A stretch of 64,000 nt of DNA from an uncultured Lachnospiraceae bacterium (GCA_947565425.1 CANOFW010000013.1:18195-82194), one strand, 5' to 3'. Positions 9,360 through 19,340 are shown, counted from the first letter of the stretch. The notes: generated from the sequence alone by a model not told the origin. Made by a program: numbers and translations.

Positions 9360-9395
9360 ACGATCTCTCTCCTTCTAAGCTTCCCTGCTTTCCTC

Positions 9396-10157
9396 TTACT
9401 TTTTGTCAGTAGAGGTATCATCCTTGTCTCCCTTATCACCGTTATCTACATTGCCGTCGCCCTCTACGTTACCTTCGCCGTCTGTCTTATCATCACTGTC
9501 TGTTCCACCGGCAGCTTCCGTCATCTCTTTCATCTTAGCAAGCAATTCTTGTAACTTCTCCAAGGCTTTCGGGCAATACTTCGCAATAAATTCCTGTTGA
9601 TACGTAGAGAGGTTGTTATATGCTTTACGCACTCTTTCAAGTTGGTCTTTATCATCGAGCCTCAAATTATTCACACTCGGAAGCTCTCCGATTACTTTCT
9701 CAAAATCGGTAGCTATTTCAAGCGCTTCCAGATAATCATCATCAATCACCTTATCAAGATCATCAATGTTATAGAGCTCATCGTCAATAGAAAGGTATAC
9801 CTTATTATTCTGTTTTACAACAAAATCCACTTTACCCTGTACAACGTTCGTTGCTCCTGTGGAACTCGTCACATTCATGATTACCGTCTTGCCCACCAGG
9901 TTCGTTGCATGCTGCGTTGTCATAGTTCCATTCAGATTCTGCATTTCTTCCAAAGATGAGAACGTCGCAAGCTGTGAAATATATTCCGTATTAGAAGTCG
10001 GTTCCAATGGATCCTGATACTTCATCTGCGCTACTAAGAGCTGTAAAAATGCTTCTTTATCCAGACCGCCGCCCGCTTTCCTGTTTGCTGCCAGCGAATC
10101 TTGGGATGCGCTATTTTCTACGATTTTACCGTCTTTGACTGGTACTAAAACTGACAT
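9396..10157 (-). CDS. flgD: Hook assembly scaffold FlgD with acidic tail
   Basis: Hook cap protein needed to polymerise FlgE. The N-terminal part carries the family signature (DKEAFLQLLVAQMKYQDPLEP, about residues 33-54, and SQLATFSSLEEMQNL). A short FLN-like region follows. From about residue 215 the 253-residue protein ends in a G/D/K/N-rich acidic tail (GDGNVDNGDKGDKDD), which is not part of the FlgD fold. The tail may be a flexible, lineage-specific extension. Confidence 0.92.
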   Translation of the reverse strand: MSVLVPVKDGKIVENSASQDSLAANRKAGGGLDKEAFLQLLVAQMKYQDPLEPTSNTEYISQLATFSSLEEMQNLNGTMTTQHATNLVGKTVIMNVTSSTGATNVVQGKVDFVVKQNNKVYLSIDDELYNIDDLDKVIDDDYLEALEIATDFEKVIGELPSVNNLRLDDKDQLERVRKAYNNLSTYQQEFIAKYCPKALEKLQELLAKMKEMTEAAGGTDSDDKTDGEGNVEGDGNVDNGDKGDKDDTSTDKK

Positions 10158-10181
10158 ACTATTCTCCTTTCTTAATTATAA

Positions 10182-11699
10182 TTAGGCCGTGACATCCATG
10201 CTGTTGCCTTGTTCTGCCATCATCTTTGCCGCAAGGCTTTCTTCTTCTGACATTGTGCCTTCCAGTTCATCCAGACTGTTCAGGTTGAGATTTCTTCTGG
10301 CATTTTGCGCCGCCTCTTCTTCCTGCTGCTGTCTGGCCGCATTTTGTTGGTTCTCCTCTAGATTTCGTTCAAATTCATGGCTGGCAATTGTTACCTCAAT
10401 GGCTTCCACTTTCAGCCCCTGCTGATTCATATTCTCTTTGAGCGTTGCCACCTGACTCTCTAAAGCTTCCTTAACTGCTTCATTCTGAGCTGCAATCTGC
10501 GCTGTAATCATACCCTCTCTGGAGACTACCTGTAAATAGATTTTGCCAAGATTTGCCGGATTAAGCTGCATTTCAACAGATGATTCTGCCTGGTTTACAA
10601 ATACCCTGGTCATCTGACTCACTTGACGGAGAATATCTTCTACGTTTACCCTAGTCTGTACAACCGTCTGCGTCACCTCTACCGTCTGTCCCTGTCCGAC
10701 ATTTTGTGTAGTCGTCTGGTAAGTTACATGCGTCTGTTTATTCTCAGCCTTGTCATCCGCACTTGTCTCCTTAGACAAATCAGAGAGTTTCTCTCCTATC
10801 TGGGAACTATCCGTATCTTCCTGTTCCTGTGTTCCCTCCTGTGCTTGAGTAGTCACGGCAGTCTCATTTTCTCCCTGCTCCGAACTCTCTCTCATCACTT
10901 GATTGAACACATCACTATCATCGACAGCCTCCTGTTGATTGGCCTGCGTCGTTGCAACACTGCTCTGAACGTTTGCGTCACTCTTGACTTGCTCTGTTGG
11001 AACCTCCTGCACATCCTGAGACATAACACCCGTTTCCTCAAGCAATTGCCCTTCATTCTTGGTTGCATCTCCCTGTGAATTGTCAGACATCGCAAGTTTT
11101 AACTGTTCATTGAGCTGATTCATTTCCTCCGGCGTCAGATTAAGCTGCATGGCAAGCTCCTGCGACAACTCACTAATTTGGGAAAGAATCTGCTGGAAAT
11201 TACCATCCAACAACAAACCGCCAATGTCTTCGCTTCCAGTCAACTCCATAACCAAACCGGCAAGCTTGGATGGATCCATCAAATCCATGACAGTAAGCCC
11301 CATAGCTTCCATTTGCTGCGTAACCTCTTCCTCAGAAATTCCCAGCTTTTCTGCAATTACTTCCTTAACTTGTTTATCAAATGCCTGCAATTTCTCATTG
11401 GCATCCTGCGGAAGCTTACTTTGGACATCCGCTGGATTATCGCGTGAAATAGAATTCTCACGATATCCTGATTTAGCTGCTTCCCGCTCAAAAGCCGTCT
11501 GATTGACACTGTCATTTCTAACAGGCTGGCTTATACTTTCTGCGGAAAGCAATTCCTGTTGTTTGCTATTCCCTGCTGTCTGACCAAGAAATGCGCCAAA
11601 TGCAATACCTGTTCCCTGAACTTGGTTCTGCTTCTGCATTCCCGGCATCTCAGGCGATTTGAGCATTGACATAATCTGCGTTACTTTGCTGGTCGTCAT
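10182..11699 (-). CDS. fliK: Flagellar hook-length control protein FliK
   Basis: Secreted molecular ruler that ends hook growth and switches export specificity. The 505-residue product is Q/E/T-rich and unstructured over about residues 1-360. The conserved C-terminal domain then appears (VEMQLNPANLGKIYLQVVSREGMITAQIAAQ), the FliK_C signature. Its length implies a long hook if the ruler model holds. The 152-base gap upstream, after the MotE-like gene, has no gene; a short GGGTGTC/GACACCC-like inverted repeat is present there. Confidence 0.92.
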   Translation of the reverse strand: MTTSKVTQIMSMLKSPEMPGMQKQNQVQGTGIAFGAFLGQTAGNSKQQELLSAESISQPVRNDSVNQTAFEREAAKSGYRENSISRDNPADVQSKLPQDANEKLQAFDKQVKEVIAEKLGISEEEVTQQMEAMGLTVMDLMDPSKLAGLVMELTGSEDIGGLLLDGNFQQILSQISELSQELAMQLNLTPEEMNQLNEQLKLAMSDNSQGDATKNEGQLLEETGVMSQDVQEVPTEQVKSDANVQSSVATTQANQQEAVDDSDVFNQVMRESSEQGENETAVTTQAQEGTQEQEDTDSSQIGEKLSDLSKETSADDKAENKQTHVTYQTTTQNVGQGQTVEVTQTVVQTRVNVEDILRQVSQMTRVFVNQAESSVEMQLNPANLGKIYLQVVSREGMITAQIAAQNEAVKEALESQVATLKENMNQQGLKVEAIEVTIASHEFERNLEENQQNAARQQQEEEAAQNARRNLNLNSLDELEGTMSEEESLAAKMMAEQGNSMDVTA

Positions 11700-11851
11700 T
11701 ATCGTACCTCCTTTCTTAATATTTTTATGAATGGTAAGGGTATATTGACACCCTAACTCTATTATAAAATCCCTTTGGGGACCTTATAACCAACAACAAT
11801 TCTTTATTACTTCTCTCACCAAAGATTCCTTTTTGTTGTAAATCCTCCAAA

Positions 11852-12703
11852 TCAAGGCTCCATAATCTTTGTCAGCCTGGCCGCTACCTCCGAATCCATA
11901 GCATCCAAAATTTTCGCTCTTGCATCCGTATCCATATTTGTAAGTATCTTCGCTACCAGTTTTAAATTATCCGTCATCTTCTCCATGAGCGCAGCCGCTT
12001 GTTTGGGCTTCATAGAAGCATATGTATTGACATAATCTTCTATCTCAGTATCAGCCTCCTGCTGTTGTACTACCTGTTTATACAATACCTCTGCATTTGC
12101 CGGGTCGATGCTCTCATAATATGCTTTATATTCTGATATATCGGGTGCATTCTCATTAAACACAACCTCTTTGTAAAACTCTGTTTTCTGTTGTTCAAAC
12201 GCAGACTGCTCACTCTCAAATCCTCGAAGCCTCTCTACCTCTGCCTCTAACTGTGATACATAATCTGAATTGTCTTTTGTCTGAGACTGTGCATTAGATA
12301 ATTCTGTTTCCAGTTCCTTAATGCGCTCAATCGCCTCATTCAATGTGGTATAGGGATATTGTGCGTCTACGGGCTCTTCCTCCTGCACTGTTTTCGGCAG
12401 AATCTTATTGACATAGGGGACATCTTTTAAAATTGGCTGTAATACCGTGGAGCCAAAACCACCAATATCCATTTTAATTACCAATGCCAGAATTGCCAGC
12501 CATATGGCAACAAAGATAATCGTTGCTATAATGACAGCAACCTTACTTCCACCTTCTTCTTCTTCCTGCGGCGCATCCGCTTCCATCTGCTTTTGATTCC
12601 TTTTTTCTTCCTTTTTTCGCGCTTTTTCCGCTTTCTTCTGCGCCTTTTTATCTAAAACTTCGGTTTCTTCCTGATCTAACTTCTGCTCTGCCATTCGTGT
12701 CAC
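11852..12703 (-). CDS. MotE-like protein (YlxF/FlbE type)
   Basis: Membrane protein of the flagellar operon, probably a stator or motor chaperone. It begins with a K/E-rich cytoplasmic stretch (about residues 15-50), then one helix (VAVIIATIIFVAIWLAILAL, about 54-75), a coiled coil with KELETELSNAQ near residues 125-185, and a C-terminal MgtE-N-like domain (MKPKQAAALMEKM, DARAKILDAMD). This matches MotE/YlxF, located after fliJ. The start used is GTG (AGAAGGA six bases upstream); an ATG three codons later is an alternative. Confidence 0.8.
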   Translation of the reverse strand: MTRMAEQKLDQEETEVLDKKAQKKAEKARKKEEKRNQKQMEADAPQEEEEGGSKVAVIIATIIFVAIWLAILALVIKMDIGGFGSTVLQPILKDVPYVNKILPKTVQEEEPVDAQYPYTTLNEAIERIKELETELSNAQSQTKDNSDYVSQLEAEVERLRGFESEQSAFEQQKTEFYKEVVFNENAPDISEYKAYYESIDPANAEVLYKQVVQQQEADTEIEDYVNTYASMKPKQAAALMEKMTDNLKLVAKILTNMDTDARAKILDAMDSEVAARLTKIMEP

Positions 12704-12706
12704 CGC

Positions 12707-13156
12707 CTATCCTTCTTGTGCATGATTGTGAGTAAAGCTTACCAGCTCATCCACTGCCTTGCTCTCTTCTTTTTCTACTTCTTTTTTGAATTCCTCAAAA
12801 GCTTTGTCTTTCAAAATCTCATGGGTCTTGCGCTCTGTCATGACCTCTTGCAGATGCTTCCTGGCATTTTCCAGATTTCGCTCCGCCACATGGACTGCTA
12901 AAATCTGATTCCTAATAAGCTCTTTCATATTCTCTATCGCCGTCCGGTTCGTACGGATTTCCAGAAAATCAAGCTTTCCACTTGCCAGTTCACGCGCCTC
13001 TATTTCATAGGCACGTTTTCTCTGGCGAAGTTCTTCTAACTTCTCTTCTTCTCTCCGTAATGCCGCAGCCGCCACAGAAAATGCTGTCTTCGCCTGGGTC
13101 TCCAGCTTATATTTGATATTCAGGATATTCTGCATTCTATATAGAAATTTTGCCAT
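12707..13156 (-). CDS. fliJ: Flagellar export chaperone FliJ
   Basis: Soluble coiled-coil protein of the export ATPase complex, acting with FliI and FliH. The 149-residue sequence is nearly all charged alpha-helix, with the starting motif MAKFLYRMQNILNIKYKLE and heptad-like E/K/R patterns throughout. It lies directly after fliI, and its stop is 3 bases from the start of the MotE-like gene. FliJ is weakly conserved, so location matters for the name. Confidence 0.88.
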   Translation of the reverse strand: MAKFLYRMQNILNIKYKLETQAKTAFSVAAAALRREEEKLEELRQRKRAYEIEARELASGKLDFLEIRTNRTAIENMKELIRNQILAVHVAERNLENARKHLQEVMTERKTHEILKDKAFEEFKKEVEKEESKAVDELVSFTHNHAQEG

Positions 13157-13187
13157 AATATCTCTCGCTTATTTATTAATGCTAAAA

Positions 13188-14492
13188 TCAGAAGATTTGT
13201 TTCATCATATCAATTATTTCTTCAAAAGAAAATTTGTCATGCGTCTCCTGTAAAAGAAATTCATTCACACTGTCGATTTTCTCGATGGCATAATCAATAT
13301 TATTATTAGAACCTTTTTTATATGCCCCAATATTGATTAAATCTTCCGCCTCCTGATAAGTCGCCAAAACATTCTTCAACTTACCTGCCGTCGCTTTATG
13401 TTCTGCCCCCGCAATAGAGCTCATAACACGGGAAATACTCTGTAACACGTCAATCGCCGGATAATGGTTCTTATGTGCCAGCTTCCTGTCCAACATAATA
13501 TGTCCATCCAGGATACTTCTTGCCGTGTCTGTAATCGGCTCGTTAAAATCGTCGCCATCTACTAATACCGTATAAAGTCCAGTAATAGAGCCTTTGTCAG
13601 AATTACCGGCACGCTCTAAGAGTTTGGGCATTTCTGAATATACACTTGGAGGATAACCTCTGGTTACCGGAGGCTCTCCGGAGGCAAGTCCAATCTCCCG
13701 CTGCGCCATGGAAAAACGTGTCAGTGAGTCCATCATCAAAAGCACATCTTTGCCCTGATCCCGGAAGTACTCAGCAATGGCTGTTGCTGTCTTTGCCGCA
13801 TTGCGTCGAAGCAATGCAGGACGGTCAGAAGTTGCCACAACTACAACAGAACGCCTCATACCTTCTTCTCCCATGTCGCGTTCAATAAATTCCCGCACTT
13901 CCCTGCCACGCTCGCCAATCAGCGCAATCACATTGATATCTGCACGGGTATTTCTGGCAAACATACCAAGCAAAGTACTCTTTCCTACTCCAGAACCAGC
14001 AAATATACCAATTCTCTGACCTTTGCCCACGGTAATCAATCCATCTACAGCCTTTACACCCAAAGGAAGCACTTCATCAATAATTACCCTCTCCATGGGG
14101 TCTGGCGGAGGAGCGTCAACCGGATAATCCTCTCTCAATGTCAACGACTCTACATCTGTCGGCCTTCCCATACCATCCAAGGTATGCCCAAGCATTTCAT
14201 CTCCTACAGAGACAGACAAAGGATGTCCCGTATTCTCTACGATACATCCTACTCCTAAGCCTTCCACACTCTCATAAGGCATAAGAAGTAATCTCTTATC
14301 ACGGAAACCTACCACTTCTGCCATAATAAAAATGTCCTTGTTTTTATCAATAATAATCCTGCACAAGTCACTGAGTTTGGCATTGGGTCCCACAGATTCT
14401 ATCGTAAGTCCTACAATTTTAACTACTTTTCCCAAATGTCTATAATAATTTTTGTCTGCTAATCGACGGTATTTGTCTAAATCATATGTCAC
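13188..14492 (-). CDS. fliI: Flagellum-specific export ATPase FliI
   Basis: Hexameric ATPase, related to F1-beta, that powers substrate unloading at the export gate. The Walker A motif GIFAGSGVGKSTLLGM lies near residue 165, Walker B is VLLMMDSLTRF near 250, and the export-ATPase block SGEPPVTRGYPPSVYS follows. The 434-residue length is normal. The start is GTG, preceded by GAGGG at a suitable distance. FliJ follows after 31 bases. Confidence 0.97.
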   Translation of the reverse strand: MTYDLDKYRRLADKNYYRHLGKVVKIVGLTIESVGPNAKLSDLCRIIIDKNKDIFIMAEVVGFRDKRLLLMPYESVEGLGVGCIVENTGHPLSVSVGDEMLGHTLDGMGRPTDVESLTLREDYPVDAPPPDPMERVIIDEVLPLGVKAVDGLITVGKGQRIGIFAGSGVGKSTLLGMFARNTRADINVIALIGERGREVREFIERDMGEEGMRRSVVVVATSDRPALLRRNAAKTATAIAEYFRDQGKDVLLMMDSLTRFSMAQREIGLASGEPPVTRGYPPSVYSEMPKLLERAGNSDKGSITGLYTVLVDGDDFNEPITDTARSILDGHIMLDRKLAHKNHYPAIDVLQSISRVMSSIAGAEHKATAGKLKNVLATYQEAEDLINIGAYKKGSNNNIDYAIEKIDSVNEFLLQETHDKFSFEEIIDMMKQIF

Positions 14493-14502
14493 ATTATTTC
14501 CC

Positions 14503-15339
14503 TCACAAACTTAATGACTTTAATGTTGCAAGCAGATTTGCAAGCTGAATATCCAAACCACACTCGAATACGCCAGAATCCGTCTCAATCATACATTGAT
14601 GCTCTTGCAACGATGCATCCGCCATGATGTCTACCAAAATAGACGCTCCCACCTCCGCAGAAATCACGTCCTTTTGTCCCTCTACGAATTCATAATCCGC
14701 ACGGCTTACCCTGACTTGGAATTCCTTTGTTCCTTCTGCATTTAAAATAACTTTCTCTATTAAATAAACCAGTATTTCTTTCTTATCGTCAAACTGTACA
14801 TGAAATACTTTCTCAAAAACATCGGAAACAATATCTACCAAATACGGCTCTAACTCCTGAACTCTCTGCCGATAATCCTCTTCTAACTGCCGCTGTTCCT
14901 CTTCCATCTCGCTTCGCAGCCTGGACAGCTCTTCTTGCGCTTTTGCTGTTCCTTCTTGATTCCCCTGCACAAAGCCGCTGTTCCTTGCCTCCTCACGAAT
15001 CGCTGTCGCCTGACGCTCCGCCTCTGCAAGAATCTCATCCGCCTGTTTTTTGGCGTCCGCAAGCATATCATCCGCTTCCTCCTGCGCCATCTTGCGAATT
15101 TCTTCCGGCGAAATTACCGGCTCCGGCTCCTTAGGAACTGCGTCCACTGCTTCCGCATTCAGCCCCACCATAAAGCCATCTGCGATTCCCTGCATGTCTG
15201 GAATCTGGGCCTTCATCCGCTCTTCACGCTGTAATTCCTCGAGCCGCTCCGCTATTTTAGCATTTGAATTGATCACTCTCTTAGAAAAGCTGTCAGAAAA
15301 CACATACCTCTGCTTATACAAATTAGACAACGATCTCAT
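14503..15339 (-). CDS. fliH: Flagellar assembly protein FliH
   Basis: Peripheral stalk-like regulator of FliI, tethering it to the C ring. A long charged coiled coil spans about residues 70-170 (with AEEDADD-type Glu/Ala repeats and QLEEDYRQRVQELE). The C-terminal half is the FliH/HrpE fold (ILVYLIEKVILNAEGTKEFQVRVS). The start is inside the end of fliG. I chose ATG 15339 (product MRSLSNLYKQRY); a GTG four codons earlier and a TTG two codons later are alternatives, because GGAGG is only 2 bases from this ATG. Confidence 0.88.
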   Translation of the reverse strand: MRSLSNLYKQRYVFSDSFSKRVINSNAKIAERLEELQREERMKAQIPDMQGIADGFMVGLNAEAVDAVPKEPEPVISPEEIRKMAQEEADDMLADAKKQADEILAEAERQATAIREEARNSGFVQGNQEGTAKAQEELSRLRSEMEEEQRQLEEDYRQRVQELEPYLVDIVSDVFEKVFHVQFDDKKEILVYLIEKVILNAEGTKEFQVRVSRADYEFVEGQKDVISAEVGASILVDIMADASLQEHQCMIETDSGVFECGLDIQLANLLATLKSLSL

Positions 15340-16333
15340 CACCTCCGCCACGGGAAATTACAATCTCTGCGGAATCCTCAAGCTTACGGATAATACCAAC
15401 AATCTTCTGCTGGGCTTCCTCTACATCTTTCATTCGTACAGGTCCCATATATTCCATATCTTCCTTAATCATAGATGCAAGACGTTTGGACATGTTCTTG
15501 AAAATTACATTCTGTACATCTTCGTTTGCTGCTTTCAGCGCCACACCCAAATCATTGTTGTCGACATCACGCAGCACACGCTGAATTGCTCGGTCGTCCA
15601 ATAGAAGAATATCCTCGAATACAAACATCTTCTTGCGGATCTCATCTGCCAATTCAGGCTCTTCAATTTCCAGAGTTTCCATAATATGCTTCTCTGTACC
15701 GCGGTCTACCGTATTCAAAATATTTACGATTGCATCGACACCGCCGACAATTGTATAATCCTGATTTACCAAAGCTGAAAGTTTACGCTCCAATACTCGT
15801 TCCACTTCCTTTATAACATCCGGCGACGTTCTATCCATCATAGCGATACGCTTAGCAACATCTGCCTGCTTCTCCGGCACCAACGCCCCGATAATCACAG
15901 CAGCTTGCCCTGCGGACAGATACGATAAAATCATAGCAATCGTCTGCGGATGCTCATCTTGAATAAAGTTCAGCAACTGGGATGGATCTGTCTTACGCAC
16001 AAACTCGAACGGACGAACCTGCAAGGATGCCGTAAGCTTGGAAATAACTCCCTGAGCTTTCTCTTCTCCCAATGCCTTTTCCAATAATTCCTTTGCATAA
16101 CCAATACCACCCTCGGCAATATATTGCTGCGCCAGGCAGACCTGGTAAAACTCATTAAGCACATCTTCCTTTGTTTGCGGAGAAATGCTCCTGGTATTGG
16201 CAATTTCCAAAGTCAGTTCTTCAATTTCTTCTTCTTTTAAATGTTTAAAGATTGAGGCAGATTTCTCCGGTCCTAATGCAATCAGCAATATCGCCGCTTT
16301 TTGAACGCCTGTATAGTCTTCTGAACTTGCCAT
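15323..16333 (-). CDS. fliG: Flagellar motor switch protein FliG
   Basis: C-ring protein that receives torque from MotA. The 336-residue product shows the N-terminal domain (GVQKAAILLIALGPEKSA), the middle EHPQ motif in LLNFIQDEHPQTIAMILSYL, and the C-terminal torque helix with conserved charged residues (FVFEDILLLDDRAIQRVLRDVD). All parts are present and the length is typical. It begins right after fliF and overlaps fliH. Confidence 0.98.
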   Translation of the reverse strand: MASSEDYTGVQKAAILLIALGPEKSASIFKHLKEEEIEELTLEIANTRSISPQTKEDVLNEFYQVCLAQQYIAEGGIGYAKELLEKALGEEKAQGVISKLTASLQVRPFEFVRKTDPSQLLNFIQDEHPQTIAMILSYLSAGQAAVIIGALVPEKQADVAKRIAMMDRTSPDVIKEVERVLERKLSALVNQDYTIVGGVDAIVNILNTVDRGTEKHIMETLEIEEPELADEIRKKMFVFEDILLLDDRAIQRVLRDVDNNDLGVALKAANEDVQNVIFKNMSKRLASMIKEDMEYMGPVRMKDVEEAQQKIVGIIRKLEDSAEIVISRGGGDEIVV

Positions 16334-16334
16334 C

Positions 16335-17945
16335 TTAGTTCCACTCCTCGTTTAACCAGTTTCTAAGCAGCGATGCCACCGCCTCTGGATTCTCATCTAC
16401 AAATTTCTCTATCAGAACACGCGTCTCAGACTTCTCGGAAAATCCAATGTCCTCCAGCGAATCTTCTGCCTCTTTGGTAGATGCCAGCAGAGATTCCACA
16501 GAAAGTTCCGGCTCTTCCTCCACCAGTATCTGCTCTTTTCTTGTACTGCGGAATACTACATAACCCAACATCAACATAAGAATAAAGGCAATTATTATCG
16601 GAAGGTAATCCATAACATTCCGGCTGCCTCCAGCATCATATTCAAAGAAAGGAACTTGATATGCCACCATGACAATATTTTCTTCCGGAATTCCGGTTGC
16701 CTTTGCCACCATCTGTATAAAATCCTGATCGACGTCAAGCTTGACTTTATCACGATTTTGCGCCACAAATTCATCAAACGTCATATTATCCAACTGACCA
16801 CTCGCACGCAGCGCCGCTTCACTGTAATACTGGTTCTGGTTTGCCACTACTGTAATGGAAGAACCCTCATAATCAACCTCACCAGGTCCACCTTTTCTCG
16901 TGGTAACACGCTGGCTGGTATTGTACTGTCTGTTCGTCTCATTAACCGTTTCACTACTAGTTCCGCCGTCTTGCAGCATATACGTAGTGTCATCACCATT
17001 GTTTGTGTCTGTTCCAGGAACTCCGCCCTCTCCGCCTAGCGATTCTCTCTCATATGTAGCCTCACTCGATACCGGACCGTGCTCTGCGTCATCCGGAGTA
17101 TAATAGTTATTATCAGTCTCTTCCGTCTCGTCAAAATTGATGTTCAGATTCAAGCCTACGGATGCGCTGTCATAGACGCCTGTACCCAAAACCACATCTT
17201 TAACCTGACTCTTTACCATATTCTCTGCTTTCGTCTTATAAGAAAGTTGTCCACTCGCCGCGCCCATCGCCGTCGAGGTATCTCCACCCAGGAACAAAAC
17301 ATTACCCGCCGAGTCAATAATAGATATATCATCTGTACCGTCGTTGCCGACCGCCGTAGCAATCCATTTTGCAAGGCCGCTCGCACGCTCCTCATCCATC
17401 TCCTCCGCAAGTGTAAGCCTAACTGCCGCATATGTATCTTCCTCTAAAGCAAGAACCGTACCGTCATCTACCGGCATACTGAGCTTCACTGTCGCTTCAT
17501 CTACAATATCCAGCATTTGTAACTGCTGTGCTAATCTGTCTTCCAGATAAAGCTGGTATTTCTTCGTCTTATCCGACTCCGTGTTGCTGAAGCCACCTTC
17601 AAATACATTGTTGATATCATAGCCGGTAGCCGGAATGCCATTCTGCCCAAGCAAGATGGCCGCATTCGCTTCATCCTGCGTCTTTACAGAAAACCTCAGA
17701 CCATCACTAGAAACTTCAAAATCAATGCCTTCTCCATCTAAAAGCTGCTTCACTTCTGCCGCTTCTTTGGTATTCTCGCAAGTTCTAATTGGCACCATCG
17801 TAGGGGTCGTCAACACTCTGGCTACAATCACCAAACCGACTATAACCACTACGCAAATGCTGGCTATCAACGTCTTTTGTTTTACTGAAAATTTATTCCA
17901 CCATTCCAAAAATTGTTTGGGTATGTTTCTTAATCTCTCCTGCAT
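16335..17945 (-). CDS. fliF: Flagellar MS-ring protein FliF
   Basis: Forms the MS ring in the inner membrane, the foundation of the basal body. Two membrane helices are visible, near residues 23-43 and 445-465, flanking the large periplasmic ring-building domains; the C-terminus is the FliG-binding tail (TRVLIEKFVDENPEAVASLLRNWL). The chosen ATG at 17945 has AGGAG six bases upstream; an ATG two codons earlier is too close. About 536 residues. The C-terminal tail ends 2 bases before fliG begins. Confidence 0.96.
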   Translation of the reverse strand: MQERLRNIPKQFLEWWNKFSVKQKTLIASICVVVIVGLVIVARVLTTPTMVPIRTCENTKEAAEVKQLLDGEGIDFEVSSDGLRFSVKTQDEANAAILLGQNGIPATGYDINNVFEGGFSNTESDKTKKYQLYLEDRLAQQLQMLDIVDEATVKLSMPVDDGTVLALEEDTYAAVRLTLAEEMDEERASGLAKWIATAVGNDGTDDISIIDSAGNVLFLGGDTSTAMGAASGQLSYKTKAENMVKSQVKDVVLGTGVYDSASVGLNLNINFDETEETDNNYYTPDDAEHGPVSSEATYERESLGGEGGVPGTDTNNGDDTTYMLQDGGTSSETVNETNRQYNTSQRVTTRKGGPGEVDYEGSSITVVANQNQYYSEAALRASGQLDNMTFDEFVAQNRDKVKLDVDQDFIQMVAKATGIPEENIVMVAYQVPFFEYDAGGSRNVMDYLPIIIAFILMLMLGYVVFRSTRKEQILVEEEPELSVESLLASTKEAEDSLEDIGFSEKSETRVLIEKFVDENPEAVASLLRNWLNEEWN

Positions 17946-18036
17946 GTGCATCTCCTACCAAAATTTATTCTCCGCAAAATTGATTCAGGCGCCATTTGTT
18001 TTGCGACGCACCCGTTCAATTCCCTTCACTCTGAAA

Positions 18037-18348
18037 TTAAACCTGCATGTTCATAATCTCTTTGTAAGCTTCTAACATTCTGTCCCTGACAGCAATTGTA
18101 TAGTTGAGCGCAATATCGGCCTTCTCTTGCGCTGCATTTAAACTATGCGTATTCGTCGCATAACCAAGTTCAAACTGCATCATTGCCGACTCCGCATCGT
18201 TGCTCGCATCATTCGCCTCACCTATCGTATTCATCATAGACTGCAAGATACCGCTAAACTCTTCATCCTGTCTGCCAACCTGAGTGGCAGAATTTGCAAC
18301 GTCTGTGAGATAACTTGGAACCACATTATTTAACGCTGAAATATCCAT
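18037..18348 (-). CDS. fliE: Flagellar hook-basal body protein FliE
   Basis: Adapter between MS ring and rod. The 103 residues include the family block SGILQSMMNTIGEANDAS and the C-terminal QEKADIALNYTIAVRDRMLEAYKEIMNM, which are diagnostic. It is located after flgC as usual. The 91-base gap to fliF has no gene. Confidence 0.95.
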   Translation of the reverse strand: MDISALNNVVPSYLTDVANSATQVGRQDEEFSGILQSMMNTIGEANDASNDAESAMMQFELGYATNTHSLNAAQEKADIALNYTIAVRDRMLEAYKEIMNMQV

Positions 18349-18368
18349 TTAAAATGCCTCCCTGTATT

Positions 18369-18809
18369 CTACTTGCCAAGTTCTAAGCCCTTCAAAGCAA
18401 TTGCCTTACTTGTCTCAAACGCCGTAAGGTTCGCTTCATAGGCGCGACTGGCATCAATCATATTTGTCATTTCGGTAATAATATTCACATTTGGATAAGA
18501 TACATAACCATTCTCGTCTGCATCTGGATGAGAAGGTTCATATTTCATGATATAATCGCTTACCGTATCATCCGATACCTGGCTCACCTTTACGCCATTT
18601 CCCAGAAAGGCTTCTCTCGTATGCTCCAAAACTCTGCTAAAAGGAGTTGTCCGCTTCTCCTGGAAGGTTACAATCTTTCTCGTATAAGGCGTCCCATCCT
18701 CCGTCCTAGTCGTAGTTACATTCGCAACATTCTCCGAAATCACATCCATCCGAAACCGCTGTGCAGTCAAACCGGATGTATTAATGTTAAATGACTGAAA
18801 CAATGACAT
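18369..18809 (-). CDS. flgC: Proximal rod protein FlgC
   Basis: Rod subunit of the basal body. The N-terminus MSLFQSFNINTSGLTAQRFR with ENVANV is the rod-protein signature, and the C-terminus (MIDASRAYEANLTAFETSKAIALKGLELGK) is classic FlgC. I set the start at 18809 because GGAGG lies 7 bases before it; the frame runs 16 codons further but without support. About 146 residues. Confidence 0.96.
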   Translation of the reverse strand: MSLFQSFNINTSGLTAQRFRMDVISENVANVTTTRTEDGTPYTRKIVTFQEKRTTPFSRVLEHTREAFLGNGVKVSQVSDDTVSDYIMKYEPSHPDADENGYVSYPNVNIITEMTNMIDASRAYEANLTAFETSKAIALKGLELGK

Positions 18810-18888
18810 ACTGTTACCTCCACATTTTCGCCCTATCCGGCGTTCTCTTCCCTTCAATATCCCTAAAATATCCCTTACTCAAACACCC

Positions 18889-19278
18889 TTACTTAATCAC
18901 ACTCTTAATTCTGGCAAATTCCTTTGACATACTGTCAATCAGACCATTATATTTCACCCTGACAGACGCCAGCTCTGCGTACTCCTGCTCCGGGTCTACA
19001 TTGTTCTTGTCCAAACGATAAGAGTATCCCGGCGCATCCGTATAAATCGAAGCGTCCAAATGATCCATATGCAAACTTTTTACCTTCTTATCCAATGAAA
19101 TATACTTGGATCTCCCTAATTCCTGCTCAAGGATCCCTTCAAAATCTACGTCCTGCCGTTTATATCCAGGCGTATCCCCATTCGCAATATTGTTACTGAT
19201 AGCTGTTTCACGCAGCCAGGCCGCATTTGCACCCTTCTCCAACACATCAATGTAGTCATAAATCCCACTGGCTAACAT
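18889..19278 (-). CDS. flgB: Proximal rod protein FlgB
   Basis: First gene of the flagellar operon; a rod subunit. The product MLASGIYDYIDVLEKGANAAWLR with the signature ISNNIANGDTPGYKR is unmistakable. The ATG at 19278 has AGGAG 8 bases upstream; an upstream in-frame extension of 17 codons lacks a ribosome site. About 129 residues. The upstream 19279-19395 region holds the likely operon promoter. Confidence 0.96.
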   Translation of the reverse strand: MLASGIYDYIDVLEKGANAAWLRETAISNNIANGDTPGYKRQDVDFEGILEQELGRSKYISLDKKVKSLHMDHLDASIYTDAPGYSYRLDKNNVDPEQEYAELASVRVKYNGLIDSMSKEFARIKSVIK

Positions 19279-19340
19279 AATATTGCTCCTTTCCTCTTTA
19301 GATTTTCCCTTTTTCCACACATGAATCAATCTTATTATAG

